Source: Paraburkholderia metrosideri (lineage in GTDB: Bacteria; Pseudomonadota; Gammaproteobacteria; Burkholderiales; Burkholderiaceae). Taken from it: a stretch of DNA of 58,420 bases. The notes under the pieces were generated by a model, which ran no database searches, was not told where the DNA came from, and saw nothing but the letters and a program-made list of their open reading frames with translations. A program made the translations under genes and the position numbers. The stretch spans positions 1 to 58,420 of the forward strand of contig NZ_CAJHCP010000023.1 of NCBI RefSeq assembly GCF_904848625.1, in the 5' to 3' direction. This document shows positions 8,810-18,038 of this stretch, piece by piece. How positions within the stretch are numbered: position 1 is the stretch's first letter; each line of letters starts with the position of its first letter.

Positions 8810-10121
8810 ATCCCCCCCGGTGCATTTTTTCGTGTTTATTGTCGAAAGCGGCGGAGGATTTTGCGATCCGGAAGTCAATCGATTGACCGATAAAGCCTGC
8901 ATTCCGACAGGAGATTCAATACCTCTAACACGTGCGGGCCGTATCCTTAGCGCAATAAAGTGCGTAAAGACCCTCCCTTAAACCAATCAGATACTAGAGG
9001 GGAGAGTTTCATCTGATCATATCAGGCTTTGTATAATTTCAAGGCAGATTGGTGACATGAATTAGCGGTTTTATGCTGGATGGATCTATTCCACTCGCCT
9101 CGGGACGGCGCGCTCAAGTTTGTCCTGTCTTGCGACAATCGTTTATCCGGAATAAATATTGACGAACCCGTCGACTTGCGAGGTGACTACGATTGAGTGA
9201 TTCCGCGCAAACTTGCGTACCCGGGTTATCAGGTAAATCATTTAAAATAAATAAATCGCGAAAAATTTCGTAAATTTTCGGATTAAATTGTTCTGGGATT
9301 TGATACACCAAAAATCGTGTAAAATATTCGCTTCCACTGAAACAACTTCTCATTGGTTCTGTGCCGTTTTCCATGATTTTTCGGAGCTTGAGATGCCGCT
9401 ACTTAACTGTTCGCGAACGATGGTCTCTGGTTCGGATGGACTGGTATCGCCGACATAGTTGAACCAGTGCATCCCACGCGCGATCGCGATTAGCGGCCGC
9501 AGGATCTCGCGGCCTGGCCGCGCGGTGTTCTCACCAAGTTGCTGCGAGCCTTGGCAATGCTGCAATAACGGCAACTGCTACCAAGCGAGGTTTGACGGCG
9601 TAACACTAAACGAACCCACACACGCTGCACAAATTCGAAAAAACGGACTTCACGACAAGAAGCTGGTGATGCGGATCGCTTCTGAAAGACAAGGATATCC
9701 GACCCAACGCAAGGCTGTAGTTCGGGATTAGCTGACATCCGACCAGATAGGGCGCATACGGCGAGTGGTGGACTGCAGACGGTGGTGATATCACGCGGCT
9801 CGATGTCAGCTTCCCTCTTCAGCGAACTCACCCTTTCGACCCACTGCAGTCAGATAACTTTCTCTAAACCGGTCAGTCAGCCGAACCCCCATTTTGCGAA
9901 CTGGAGTGCCAAAAAGCGGCCGTTGGCGACTTCACCCAACGGCCATGAAGCGCCATTCGCCTAAGCCGTCGAGCGAACGTTGGGACGTCGGCTCCGCACC
10001 ATCAAACGGCCATTCGACTTGCGAAGTTGATGGTTGCTTAATCGGCACGTAAGCGCCCTTTCCGACTTTGACGCACGGCAACGTGCCGCCCCACACGAGC
10101 CCCGTATGTATCGCAGGTAAA
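8810..10121. other. Gene-poor region, 1.3 kb
   Basis: No convincing gene was found. About 9030-9350 is markedly AT-rich. A 13-bp dyad (CTGAT-CAT-ATCAG) near 9014 and a 9-bp perfect hairpin at 9918-9944 are visible. Short open frames on both strands lack ribosome-binding sites and recognisable families. The vgrG promoter should lie at its left end, but no clear -35/-10 or sigma-54 element could be picked. Confidence 0.6.
9918..9944. repeat. 9-bp perfect inverted repeat (hairpin)
   Basis: GGCCGTTGG and CCAACGGCC flank a 9-base loop. It has no T-tract and no adjacent gene end. It may be a dispersed repeat element of the kind common in Burkholderia intergenic DNA, or a remnant. Confidence 0.5.
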
Positions 10122-10373
10122 TTAAGACTGGTTTTTCTGTTGACTCAACAGAAGTTGTTCCGCAAACGAGGCCGGTTTATCTGCGCTGACGACCGGCGTT
10201 CCAAAACGATTGAGCGTGACGCCAGTGAGCGCCTTGTTTTCATCGAGGCCAACGGGGTTGAAGGAAGCACCCGGCGCGAGTGCCGGCGCGCCGAGGGTCT
10301 TCGCACCGGCGCCTGTTGGCAGGTTACCGGAAAGGGTTCCGACAGCGACAAGAGGAATCGGGCCAATGCTCAT
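10122..10373 (-). CDS. Small Gly/Ala/Pro-rich hypothetical protein
   Basis: The 83-aa frame starts with ATG preceded by a good CTGGAGA ribosome-binding site 6-12 bases away. The protein (MSIGPIPLVAVGTLSGNLP...) is rich in Gly, Ala, Pro and Leu, has no charged N-terminus, no signal peptide and no membrane span, and ends in a Gln/Ser/Lys tail. No family was recognised. It stands alone between the gene-poor region and the TetR gene, on the same strand as the latter and 112 bp from it, so co-transcription with tetR is possible. The start signals make it more credible than the other short frames nearby. Confidence 0.5.
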   Translation of the reverse strand: MSIGPIPLVAVGTLSGNLPTGAGAKTLGAPALAPGASFNPVGLDENKALTGVTLNRFGTPVVSADKPASFAEQLLLSQQKNQS

Positions 10374-10485
10374 CTCAAATCTCCAGAGTTAGGTAGTGCG
10401 GGTGAAAAAACAAAATTCTGTGCCCCACGTCAGCAGGCCCTGTCCTTGGCATCGGGTCGGTGCGGGCTTTCTGATCCATTCAGAG

Positions 10486-11088
10486 TCACCGCTTCGATGG
10501 GTGAACAAGAAGATCGAAAGCCTCATCGATATAGTGCGTCAACGGATGCGCTGCCTCTTCCTGGCGCCAGTTTTCCTTGGCGAACCGAAGCGTACCCATC
10601 GCCATCATGGCGGTCAGACGTAAAGCGGGTCGCCGGGCCGGATCCGGCCATAGTTCGTACATCGCCTCGGCCAGCACATCCTCCAGCTGAACATGCAGCG
10701 CTTCCTTGCGTAACCGCAGTGTCTCGATCGATCGCAGGATCCGATCCGCCATCACTGACTCGGTGGTCTCGTACATCGAGGCCAGGATCAAAAAAGTCTT
10801 CCGGGCGGCATCAAGCGGCGATTGCTTGGGCGATTGCTGCAAAAAGGTAGGGCGCAGAAGGCGCGGGATATTGCCGCTCTCGTGCGCAAGCAGAACCTCT
10901 TCTTTCGACTTCAGATAGTAGAAGAAGGTGCGTCGCGATATCCCCGCTGCCGCAGCGATCGCATCGAGTGTCGTTGCCTCGTAGCCATTCTCTATAAAGA
11001 GCTTCAGACCGGTTTTGGCGATCAACTCGAGCGTCAACTGGCGTTTGCGTTCGCGCAGGTCACTCGTGGCGTTCTCTGTATCAATCAT
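10486..11088 (-). CDS. TetR/AcrR-family transcriptional repressor
   Basis: This 200-aa protein has a TetR N-terminal DNA-binding domain (residues 15-65) with the helix-turn-helix 'TTLDAIAAAAGISRRTFFYY' followed by 'KSKEEVLL', and an all-helical ligand-binding C-terminus of unknown specificity. It is divergent from the short-chain dehydrogenase gene starting at 11459. The 36-bp palindrome at 11403-11438 overlaps that gene's promoter and is the likely operator. The simplest model is that TetR represses the dehydrogenase until a small ligand binds. Confidence 0.88.
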   Translation of the reverse strand: MIDTENATSDLRERKRQLTLELIAKTGLKLFIENGYEATTLDAIAAAAGISRRTFFYYLKSKEEVLLAHESGNIPRLLRPTFLQQSPKQSPLDAARKTFLILASMYETTESVMADRILRSIETLRLRKEALHVQLEDVLAEAMYELWPDPARRPALRLTAMMAMGTLRFAKENWRQEEAAHPLTHYIDEAFDLLVHPSKR

Positions 11089-11394
11089 CGTCGTTACTTT
11101 GATGGCCGCTGAGATTCGACCTTTTCCGCTCGGAAAGAGGTCTTCACTTGCCGGTGATATAGGCCAGGGGACCGTTCCATCTCTATCGGAACGCGGTGCT
11201 GGTCAAAGGGAGGCACGGCGGCCGGCAACTCCCGTCTTTGGGATTATGCCGTAGCCGTCGATCGCCTCTCATGCGTGCCAGCCTCGAAACGAGATGCTTG
11301 GATTCCGCGATGACCTCGCGCCGAACCAGCGGACACCATTGCTCCTGGATTCTCGCCGTGCGCCCGGACACCTCATTTCGACGCGTCTTATTTC

Positions 11395-11424
11395 TTGACA
11401 TTATTACACTCAGTGCGATAAATT
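11395..11424 (+). promoter_or_regulatory. Promoter of the SDR gene
   Basis: A perfect TTGACA (11395-11400) is followed after 16 bp by GATAAA (11417-11422), with TAAATT at 11419-11424 as the alternative -10. The start codon is at 11459 with a GGAG ribosome-binding site. The operator dyad overlaps the spacer and -10. Confidence 0.65.
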
Positions 11425-11438
11425 GCACTAAGTGTAAT
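11403..11438. promoter_or_regulatory. 36-bp palindromic TetR operator
   Basis: The left arm ATTACACTCAGTGC and right arm GCACTAAGTGTAAT are inverted repeats with 13 of 14 positions paired, around an 8-base centre GATAAATT. It covers the -10 and spacer of the SDR promoter, so binding would block RNA polymerase. Size and symmetry fit a TetR-type operator bound by one or two dimers. Confidence 0.75.
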
Positions 11439-11458
11439 TCACTTTCGGAGTCAAGAAC

Positions 11459-12289
11459 ATGAAATCGTCAAAGGTCTGGTTCATCACGGGTACATCGAGC
11501 GGGTTTGGCCGTGTCTGGACGGAAGCCGCCCTGAAGCGCGGCGATAAGGTGGTGGCCACGGCACGTCACGTGGGCGAGCTTGACGAGCTTGTAAAGGTTT
11601 ATGGGGAGGCAATCGTGGTCCTGCCGCTCGACGTGACAGACCGCGAGGCCGTGTTCGGCGCGGTCGCCCACGCGCACCGGCAGTTCGGACGCCTGGATGT
11701 GATCGTGAGCAACGCTGGCTACGGTTACATGGGGGCGATCGAGGAACTGGAACCCGAGCAAGCGAAAGCGAGCTTCGACACCAATGTGTTCGGAACACTC
11801 TGGGTGATTCAGGCCGTGTTGCCGATCCTGAGGGCGCAGGGCAGCGGCCATATCTTTACCGTGTCGAGCATCGGGGGCGTCATCGCTTTTCCGACGGGAG
11901 GGACTTATACGGCGACCAAATTTGCCGTCGAGGCCATGTCGGAAGCATTAGCAGCCGAAGTGGCTTCGTTCGGCATCAAAGTCACCGTCCTGGAGCCGGG
12001 TCACTTCACCACCGGGTTTCGCTCGGCAGTGCAATCCCCGCCGGCTATCACAGCGTACGATCTCGTCCGTCGGGCCATTCGCTCGTCGTTCAAACCCGAG
12101 GATTTTGGCGATCCGGCTGCGACAGCAGCGGCGATCTTCGAAGCCGTGGATGCGGATGAGCCGCCGCTTCGCCTGGTGCTCGGTTCGACGACGATCGCGA
12201 AGTTCAGGGCGGTCTATCAGGCACGGTTGAGCAACTGGGACAAATGGGAAGCCGTATCGAACGCGGCTCAGGGCGCGCGGCAGGCTTAA
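11459..12289 (+). CDS. Short-chain dehydrogenase/reductase (classical SDR)
   Basis: The 276-aa protein has the classical SDR signatures: nucleotide motif TGTSSGFG (residues 10-17), 'SNAGYG' (84-89), catalytic Ser at 136-137 ('TVSSIGG'), and Tyr150 and Lys154 ('YTATK'). It should use NAD(P)H to reduce or oxidise a carbonyl or alcohol; the substrate is not evident. It is close to SDRs usually annotated as 'oxidoreductase' controlled by a TetR partner. A strong TTGACA promoter overlapped by a 36-bp palindrome precedes it, implying tight repression by the divergent TetR protein. Confidence 0.88.
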   Translation: MKSSKVWFITGTSSGFGRVWTEAALKRGDKVVATARHVGELDELVKVYGEAIVVLPLDVTDREAVFGAVAHAHRQFGRLDVIVSNAGYGYMGAIEELEPEQAKASFDTNVFGTLWVIQAVLPILRAQGSGHIFTVSSIGGVIAFPTGGTYTATKFAVEAMSEALAAEVASFGIKVTVLEPGHFTTGFRSAVQSPPAITAYDLVRRAIRSSFKPEDFGDPAATAAAIFEAVDADEPPLRLVLGSTTIAKFRAVYQARLSNWDKWEAVSNAAQGARQA

Positions 12290-12438
12290 GGCAGCGTTGT
12301 GTCCCCTATGTTGGCGACGAGGTTCATGTGACGATTAATTTCGAAGGTATCAAGCAATAGATCTTCGATTTTTCTTTGCGCGCAACGGATTTTTACCGAC
12401 TTGCGTTGATTCGAACACCTGGATGGAATAACGCGAAA

Positions 12439-13071
12439 ATGAAGCTGCTGCTGCTGGGTGCGACAGGATTGGTGGGAAGCAGAACACTGGCGCTTGCGCT
12501 TGCTGACGACGTCTTTTCCGAGGTGATTGCGCCAACGCGTCGGCCGCTGGCGCCGAACGACTGGCTAGTGAATCCGGTCGGGGAGTCCTTGGAAAGGCTT
12601 GTGCCGAATCTGATGTCGTATCGGCCCGATGCGGTCATATGCGCATTGGGAACGACTCGGGCAATAGCAGGCTCGAAAGAAGCGTTTCGTTACGTCGACT
12701 ACGAACTGCCTGTCGCCATCGGGAAGATGGCGCACGCCGCCGGCGTGGCGAGATACGCGATTGTGACGGCCATGGGGGCATCCACACGGTCCATGAGCTT
12801 TTACTACAGGACCAAAGGAGAGGTCGAGAGAGACATCCGGAAAATCGGTTTTCCATCCCTTGCGATCTGCAAGCCCAGTCTTATCGACGGTGAACGAAAT
12901 GAAAAAAGGAAGGCGGAAGGCGCCGGACTGGCGTTGCTTCGCGTCCTGGGGCCGGCTCTCCCGAGGAAATTCCGTGTCAATCCTGCGGATGCCATTGCTG
13001 CTTCGTTGATCGACGCCGTTATTACAGGAAAAGCGGGGTGTCGTTGGATTTATTCAGAAGAAATGAGTTGA
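12439..13071 (+). CDS. NAD(P)-binding atypical SDR (HTATIP2-like oxidoreductase)
   Basis: The 210-aa protein starts with the Rossmann motif GATGLVGS (residues 7-14) and contains 'YRPDAVICALGTTRAIAGS' and 'VTAMGAS', both typical of the small atypical SDR group related to HTATIP2. The ATG at 12439 is chosen because the Rossmann strand then begins at residue 2; an upstream ATG at 12376 would add an unrelated leader. The substrate is unknown. It lies 149 bp after the SDR, so shared regulation by TetR is possible but not shown. Confidence 0.75.
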   Translation: MKLLLLGATGLVGSRTLALALADDVFSEVIAPTRRPLAPNDWLVNPVGESLERLVPNLMSYRPDAVICALGTTRAIAGSKEAFRYVDYELPVAIGKMAHAAGVARYAIVTAMGASTRSMSFYYRTKGEVERDIRKIGFPSLAICKPSLIDGERNEKRKAEGAGLALLRVLGPALPRKFRVNPADAIAASLIDAVITGKAGCRWIYSEEMS

Positions 13072-13547
13072 ACCCGTGCGACCCCGGGTTCCTCCGAGCC
13101 AACAGGGCGGTGTTACAGATCGGCAATTGACCAATGCATACGGACACGAAAACGTAAACGTTCTTCCGTTTGGAATTCCGCTTCGCTTTTTAAGCAATTG
13201 CTTCGTTGCGTATGAATGTCTCATGTCGGCGAGACAGCGGATCAGCAGATCCTGACTGAATGACTCAAACGGGTCGAGTCTCTGCCTTTTGCATCCCGGT
13301 CGCGATTGGCGATTGATCTCGGTCCGCGTCGGACCGGGTTCGGCCAGGAGGCGACATTCGACACATCAGGCGAAATCATCGAAAATCGGCGATACTGCGA
13401 TTATAGGTTACTGGTTAGCAAGTGCAAATAGTTGAGTCGGGTTACATTGCAATGCGCTTAGTTCAGGACCATTTCGTTTTATACAGAATCTTAGAAACCG
13501 AAGTAAAAGTAATTGATTATCTATCGCTTCCGACAAGGGGTTGAGAG
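13072..13547. other. Intergenic region, 476 bp, AT content rising
   Basis: No gene recognised. Base composition drifts from genome-like to AT-rich towards 13400-13547, matching the AT-rich gene that follows and suggesting an acquired segment boundary here. Confidence 0.5.
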
Positions 13548-14147
13548 TTGGGGAAAATAATTTTTTTGTTGATGTTGCCTACACTCCTCGTCATTGTGCC
13601 GTATGGAATGGTGAAAATCGGCAAAGACGCCGAAAAGTGGCAGATAGAGATCAATAAAATATTAGAAACAAAAGGCATTCCTCAATGCATGCATTTTTTC
13701 TACTCAAAGGGAGCAGTTGCATTTGAAGCGATTTCTCAAATAGTCCTCACTGGAACGTTTCTGTTCATGAGCGCCGCGTGGTTGTGGGCTCCCTCGAAGC
13801 AGCCAAATGATCGTCTGGCTGCAATCGTGCTTGGCATAATTTTTTTGCCCGCAACAATTTTCTTTGGAAAGAAGGCTTGCGACACTGTTCGAATTTGGTG
13901 GAGCATCAACACACCCGCAGTAACGCTTTCAAAAACTGGCTATAAACACGGGAATTTTCAATTCCCGTGGGCTTTCGTTGCAAACGTAACTGCGACTAGT
14001 GGATACAGGAGAGTGCCATCGATCGTGGTGACATTTAAAAACGTCAATGGAAAATCAGAGAGGGATGTAATTAACTTGTCGCTATTGAGAGACCGGCATT
14101 TGGAGGCCTACATCAATGCCTACATGTCAACTTCTCAAGAGAACTGA
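13548..14147 (+). CDS. Hypothetical membrane protein in AT-rich segment
   Basis: This 199-aa frame begins at a TTG with AAGGGG upstream (13535-13540); a later ATG is possible. Three hydrophobic stretches are visible: an N-terminal one ('IIFLLMLPTLLVIVPYGM'), one near residues 65-85 ('ISQIVLTGTFLFMSAAWLWA') and one near 92-110 ('AAIVLGIIFLPATIFFG'), followed by a soluble C-terminal domain of about 80 residues. No family was recognised. Codons are clearly more AT-rich than in all neighbours, a sign of horizontal transfer. It lies directly before the broken MFS transporter and may be part of the DNA that replaced that gene's 5' end. Confidence 0.6.
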   Translation: MGKIIFLLMLPTLLVIVPYGMVKIGKDAEKWQIEINKILETKGIPQCMHFFYSKGAVAFEAISQIVLTGTFLFMSAAWLWAPSKQPNDRLAAIVLGIIFLPATIFFGKKACDTVRIWWSINTPAVTLSKTGYKHGNFQFPWAFVANVTATSGYRRVPSIVVTFKNVNGKSERDVINLSLLRDRHLEAYINAYMSTSQEN

Positions 14148-14375
14148 CGGGACGACAATTTTTAGCAATGGGAACAACCCGTGACCGGTTACTTGCCCGT
14201 GCTTTTGAGTGTCTGCTTCGGAGCGCGACCGCTGGCCGCTCCGGGGCGACAGGCGCCCTTCGAGCTATTCCGACTTTGGAAGCGTTCTGCTCGTCAGAAT
14301 GCGAAGCAAAAGGGGTCGAAAGAAGCTGGGCAAGGCTTTCGGCGAAAACGGGGTTTTATACATAGAGATACGGCT

Positions 14376-15428
14376 ACCAACGTCATCATGGCGTCCCTGG
14401 AAAGCGCTACCGGGTTGAATGTCTGGCGCTTTATCGCAGGGATCGGTATCGGCGTCGAACTGGTGACGATCGGCACCTACATTTCCGAACTGGTGCCCAA
14501 GCAGATTCGCGGCCGCGCATTCGCGTGTGAGCAGGCGGTGGGTTTTACCGCTGTGCCTGTGGTGGCGTTTCTGTCGTTTCTGCTGGTGCCGCGTACGCTG
14601 TTCGGCCTCGACGGCTGGCGTTGGGTCGTGTTGATCGGCGCCCACGGCGCATTGTTTGTCTGGTGGATCCGCCGCGCACTGCCGGAAAGCCCGCGTTGGC
14701 TTGCGCAGCAGGGGCGCGTTGCCGAAGCCGATCGCGTGATGACGCAACTCGAAGCGAAGGTGCGCCGCGAATACGGCCGCGAGTTGCCGCCGCCCGCGCC
14801 TGCGGTGCCGGTTGCACCGCGTGGTAGTTTCCGCGATATGTGGGTACCGCCGTATCGCAGCCGCACGCTGATGATGACGATCTTCAATATCTTCCAGACG
14901 GTGGGTTTTTACGGCTTCGCGAACTGGGTGCCGACATTGCTGATCAAGCAGGGCATCACGATTACCACGAGCCTGATGTACTCGAGCGTGATCGCGCTGG
15001 CTGCGCCGTTAGGTCCGGTGATCGGGCTGTTTATCGGCGACCGCTTCGAGCGCAAGACCGTGATCGTGGTGATGGCCGGCGTGAATATCGTCTGCGGGCT
15101 GTGGTTCAGTCAGGCGTCGGGGGCGGTGTTGCTGGTGAGTCTCGGCGTGTGCCTGACGCTCGCGGGCAACATCATTTCGTATAGCTTTCACGCGTACCAG
15201 GCAGAGCTTTTTCCGACCAGCATTCGCGCGCGGGCGGTGGGCTTTGTTTACTCGTGGAGCCGTTTTTCCGCGATTTTCACGGCTTTTCTAATTGCTGAAG
15301 TGTTAAAGCAGTTCGGTACGGCGGGTGTATTTGTGTTTATTGCCGGCGCAATGTTGATCGTGATGCTGGCGATTGGATTGATGGGACCGCGAACCAAAGG
15401 TCTCGAACTGGAAAAAATCTCCCGCTAG
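14376..15428 (+). pseudogene. MFS transporter, N-terminally truncated
   Basis: From about 14376 the frame matches the sugar/acid-type major facilitator superfamily: 'NVWRFIAGIGIGVELVTI', 'ELVPKQIRGRAFA', 'LPESPRWLA' and a second six-helix half from about 14860. The 65 codons upstream in the same frame (from ATG 14181) are basic, have no membrane helices and do not belong to the family, so roughly the first 90-100 residues (helices 1-3) are missing. About 350 family residues remain against the usual 430-450. The loss coincides with the end of the AT-rich segment. It faces catC head-on and may once have been a transporter for the benzoate cluster, which has none. Confidence 0.75.
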
Positions 15429-15475
15429 CTGGCGGGTAGCTGGCAGGTAGAGACCAGGTGCGGGAAGGTCTGGCA

Positions 15476-15500
15476 AGAGCGGCGATCCAGTCGCCGTTCT
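15476..15500. terminator. Hairpin between convergent MFS remnant and catC
   Basis: A 10-bp stem (AGAGCGGCGA paired with TCGCCGTTCT, one G-T pair) with loop TCCAG lies between the ends of the two convergent genes. It has no long T-run on either side, so it is a probable but not textbook bidirectional terminator. Confidence 0.5.
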
Positions 15501-15518
15501 GGCCAGCACGCTGCCTGG

Positions 15519-15797
15519 TTAGCGTATCGACGAAGGATGACGCGCGAGCGCGGTCACCTTCATCGTCATATAGGGGAATAACGGCAGACCCGAGAGGATC
15601 GTGTGGAGTTCGTCGTGAGACTCGACGTCGAACACGCTGTAGTTCGCGTACTCACCGACCACCCGATGCAACTGCTGCCACTTTCCTTGCCGTTGCAGAT
15701 CTTGCGAGTAAGCCTTTTCGCGGGCCTTGATTTCGTCGGCCTGCGCCGCCGGCATGTCGTGCGGAAGGTGTACGTCCATTCTGACGAGATAAAGCAT
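15519..15797 (-). CDS. catC: Muconolactone delta-isomerase
   Basis: The 92-aa protein matches CatC in length (about 92-96) and sequence: the start 'MLYLVRMDVHLPHDMP', 'KAYSQDLQRQGKWQQLHRVV', 'NYSVFDVESHDELH' and 'LPLFPYMTMKVTALARHPS'. It converts muconolactone to 3-oxoadipate enol-lactone in the catechol branch of the beta-ketoadipate pathway, as a homodecamer in the cytoplasm. It follows catB by 84 bp on the same strand with AGAGGAA as ribosome-binding site. A 6-bp hairpin sits in the catB-catC gap. The next enzymes (CatD, thiolase, transferase) are not in this window. Confidence 0.95.
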   Translation of the reverse strand: MLYLVRMDVHLPHDMPAAQADEIKAREKAYSQDLQRQGKWQQLHRVVGEYANYSVFDVESHDELHTILSGLPLFPYMTMKVTALARHPSSIR

Positions 15798-15881
15798 TGT
15801 TTTCCTCTGCGAAATAAGACGCTCCCGCCGGCCAGATGACGGGAGAAGTCGAAATGGTCAGGTTGCGTTGAACTAGTGTGT

Positions 15882-17009
15882 TCAGGCGTTTTTGTCGCGA
15901 CGATAAAAGGCGAGCTTGTCTTCATCGATATGAAGGCCCAGGCCCGGGCCTTCCGGCAAATGAAGATCGAAGTCCCGATATTGCGGCCGCGCAGTGACGA
16001 TGTCGTCTTTCACGAGGAGCGGGCCGAACAGTTCGGTGCCCCAGGCAAGTTGGGGAAGCGCGCAGAATCCATGCGCTGACGCGATCGACCCAATACTTCC
16101 TTCCAGCATCGTCCCGCCGTACAGCGAGATACCGGCGGCATCCGCAATAGCGGCTGCGCGCATCATTCCGTAGATACCGCCCGACTTGGCGATCTTCAGC
16201 GCAAACACGTCGGCACACGCGTCGCGTGCGAGTTCGAGTGCGTCTTCGGGGCCTGTCACGGCTTCGTCGGCCATGATCGGCACGATGAAGCGCGCCGCCA
16301 GCCTGGCGAGTGCTCCGCGCTGTTCGCGCGGCGTGGGTTGTTCGATCAGGTCGACGCCAGCGGCTTCCAGGGCGGCGATGCCGAGCGTGGCGTCAATTTC
16401 GCTCCATGCCTGATTCACATCGACGGTGACTTTGGCGCGGTCGCCGAGCGCCGACTTGATCTTCGACACGTGAGCGACGTCGTCACGAACGCTGCGCCGG
16501 CCAATCTTCAGCTTGAACGTATTGTGGCGACGTTCGGCGAGAAGCATTTCGGCTTCTTCAATGTCCCGTTGCGTATCGCCGCTGGCGAGCGTCCAGAGAA
16601 CCGGCAGCGTCTTGCGGACCGCGCCGCCGAGCAGTGTAGAAACCGGAACGTTGAGGCGTTTGCCCTGAGCGTCGAGTAATGCCGTCTCGATGGCACATTT
16701 GGCGAAGCGGTTACCTCGGGCAACCTTGTTCAGCTTCAGCATCGCGCTGTTGATGTTGGTCGCGTCCTGCCCAATGAGCGCGGGTGCAAGGTAAGTGTCG
16801 ATGGTCAGCTTGATGCCTTCGGGACTCTCGTCGCCGTATGACAGACCGCCAATCGTGGTGGCTTCGCCAAGGCCCTCGATGCCGTCGCTCGAGCGCAGGC
16901 GGACGATGACGAGAGTTTGTTGCTGCATCGTCGCCATGGCTAGCTGATGCGCGCGAATGGTCGGGAGGTCAACCAGAATCGCTTCGACGGAGGTGATTTG
17001 CGGGTTCAT
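15882..17009 (-). CDS. catB: Muconate cycloisomerase
   Basis: This 375-aa enolase-superfamily enzyme converts cis,cis-muconate to muconolactone. The key residues align almost by number with the Pseudomonas putida enzyme: the lysines of 'KLKIG' (166, 168), metal ligands Asp197 ('VDVNQAW'), Glu223 ('EQPTP') and Asp248 ('ADEA'), and Lys272 ('LKIAKSGG'). The ATG at 17009 with AAGG upstream gives the normal N-terminus MNPQITSVEAILVDLP; an ATG at 17093 would add 28 unrelated residues. catB lies 105 bp after catR on the same strand. Confidence 0.95.
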   Translation of the reverse strand: MNPQITSVEAILVDLPTIRAHQLAMATMQQQTLVIVRLRSSDGIEGLGEATTIGGLSYGDESPEGIKLTIDTYLAPALIGQDATNINSAMLKLNKVARGNRFAKCAIETALLDAQGKRLNVPVSTLLGGAVRKTLPVLWTLASGDTQRDIEEAEMLLAERRHNTFKLKIGRRSVRDDVAHVSKIKSALGDRAKVTVDVNQAWSEIDATLGIAALEAAGVDLIEQPTPREQRGALARLAARFIVPIMADEAVTGPEDALELARDACADVFALKIAKSGGIYGMMRAAAIADAAGISLYGGTMLEGSIGSIASAHGFCALPQLAWGTELFGPLLVKDDIVTARPQYRDFDLHLPEGPGLGLHIDEDKLAFYRRDKNA

Positions 17010-17114
17010 ACCTTGGATGGCGGAGTGGACGGGTTGGTGCAGTATTGCCCGCCTGATAATCGGCTGTCCAACACCATTAACGTCTAGTGCCATACCGCAG
17101 GGGTATGACAGGCG

Positions 17115-18038
17115 TTAGCGGCCCCGTTCCGTATGGGGTGTGTAGGGTATTTTTTCTTCGTCGTACAGCCGATAGACGAGTTCCAGCATGGCCTGGATGT
17201 CCCGCGACTCGTCGAGCGCGCGCATGCTCATGATGATGGGCGACACCAGCGTCGGGTCGTCCAGTTCCTTGTAGCTCACGTCGTCCCGTTTCAGGCCGTT
17301 GACGCTGCTCGGAACAATAGAAATGCCTTCTCCCGCTGCGACGAGCCCGAGCGCGATCTGCAATTCCCGTACTTCATAAATTCGCCGGGGCTTCAGAGCA
17401 CGGTCGTGAAAGGCCGCCAGCACCTGGTCTGCGTAACTGGGGCGCGGCGCCTTCGGGAAGATGATGAGTGTTTCCTGAACCAGATCGCGAAGTGCAAGAA
17501 CGGACTTGCCAAGTGAAAGCGGATGCCCCTCGGGCAACGCGACGATCATCTGCTCTTCGCGGAGAATCACCCGGCGGATGTTCGTGTCCTCCAGCCGGAT
17601 ACGGCCGAAGCCGACGTCGATGCGGCCGTCTTTTAGCGCCCTGATCTGGTCCATCGTCGACATTTCGTGGAGGCTGAGTTCGACAGTCGGGTTCTGGTCG
17701 CGAAAGCGCCGGATGATTTTCGGCAGCATGCCGTACAGCGTCGAACCGACAAAACCGACTGACAGGCTGCGCTCGATATTGCCCACGCGCCTTGTCATGG
17801 ATTCGAGGTCGGCTGTCTGCGCCAGCAACTGCGCGGCATGCGAGTAAAAGAACTTACCGGTCTCCGTGAGCTTCAGCGGGCGCGAGTTGCGCTCCAGCAA
17901 CTGCACCCCCAGCGTCTCCTCGAGTTGTTGGATTTGACGGCTCAAAGGTGGCTGGGCAATGTTGAGCCGTTGCGCCGCGCGCGTGAAATTGCGTTCCTCG
18001 GCCACCGCGACGAAATAACGAAGATGCCGCAGTTCCAT
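17115..18038 (-). CDS. catR: LysR-type activator of catechol/benzoate genes (CatR/BenM type)
   Basis: The 307-aa protein begins 'MELRHLRYFVAVAEERNFTR' and has the helix-turn-helix 'AAQRLNIAQPPLSRQIQQLE', identical in style to CatR, CatM, BenM and ClcR. The effector domain follows (residues about 90-295). A perfect AGGAGG ribosome-binding site precedes the start. It sits between the catBC genes (same strand, downstream) and catA-benABCD (divergent), so one regulator could serve both sides. Known members respond to cis,cis-muconate and sometimes benzoate. The arrangement differs from Pseudomonas, where catR is divergent from catBC. Confidence 0.9.
   Translation of the reverse strand: MELRHLRYFVAVAEERNFTRAAQRLNIAQPPLSRQIQQLEETLGVQLLERNSRPLKLTETGKFFYSHAAQLLAQTADLESMTRRVGNIERSLSVGFVGSTLYGMLPKIIRRFRDQNPTVELSLHEMSTMDQIRALKDGRIDVGFGRIRLEDTNIRRVILREEQMIVALPEGHPLSLGKSVLALRDLVQETLIIFPKAPRPSYADQVLAAFHDRALKPRRIYEVRELQIALGLVAAGEGISIVPSSVNGLKRDDVSYKELDDPTLVSPIIMSMRALDESRDIQAMLELVYRLYDEEKIPYTPHTERGR

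Noticed and set aside
9114..9374. 86-codon minus-strand frame in the AT-rich region
   Set aside because: No ribosome-binding site and no recognisable family. The open length can arise by chance, although its composition is not absurd.
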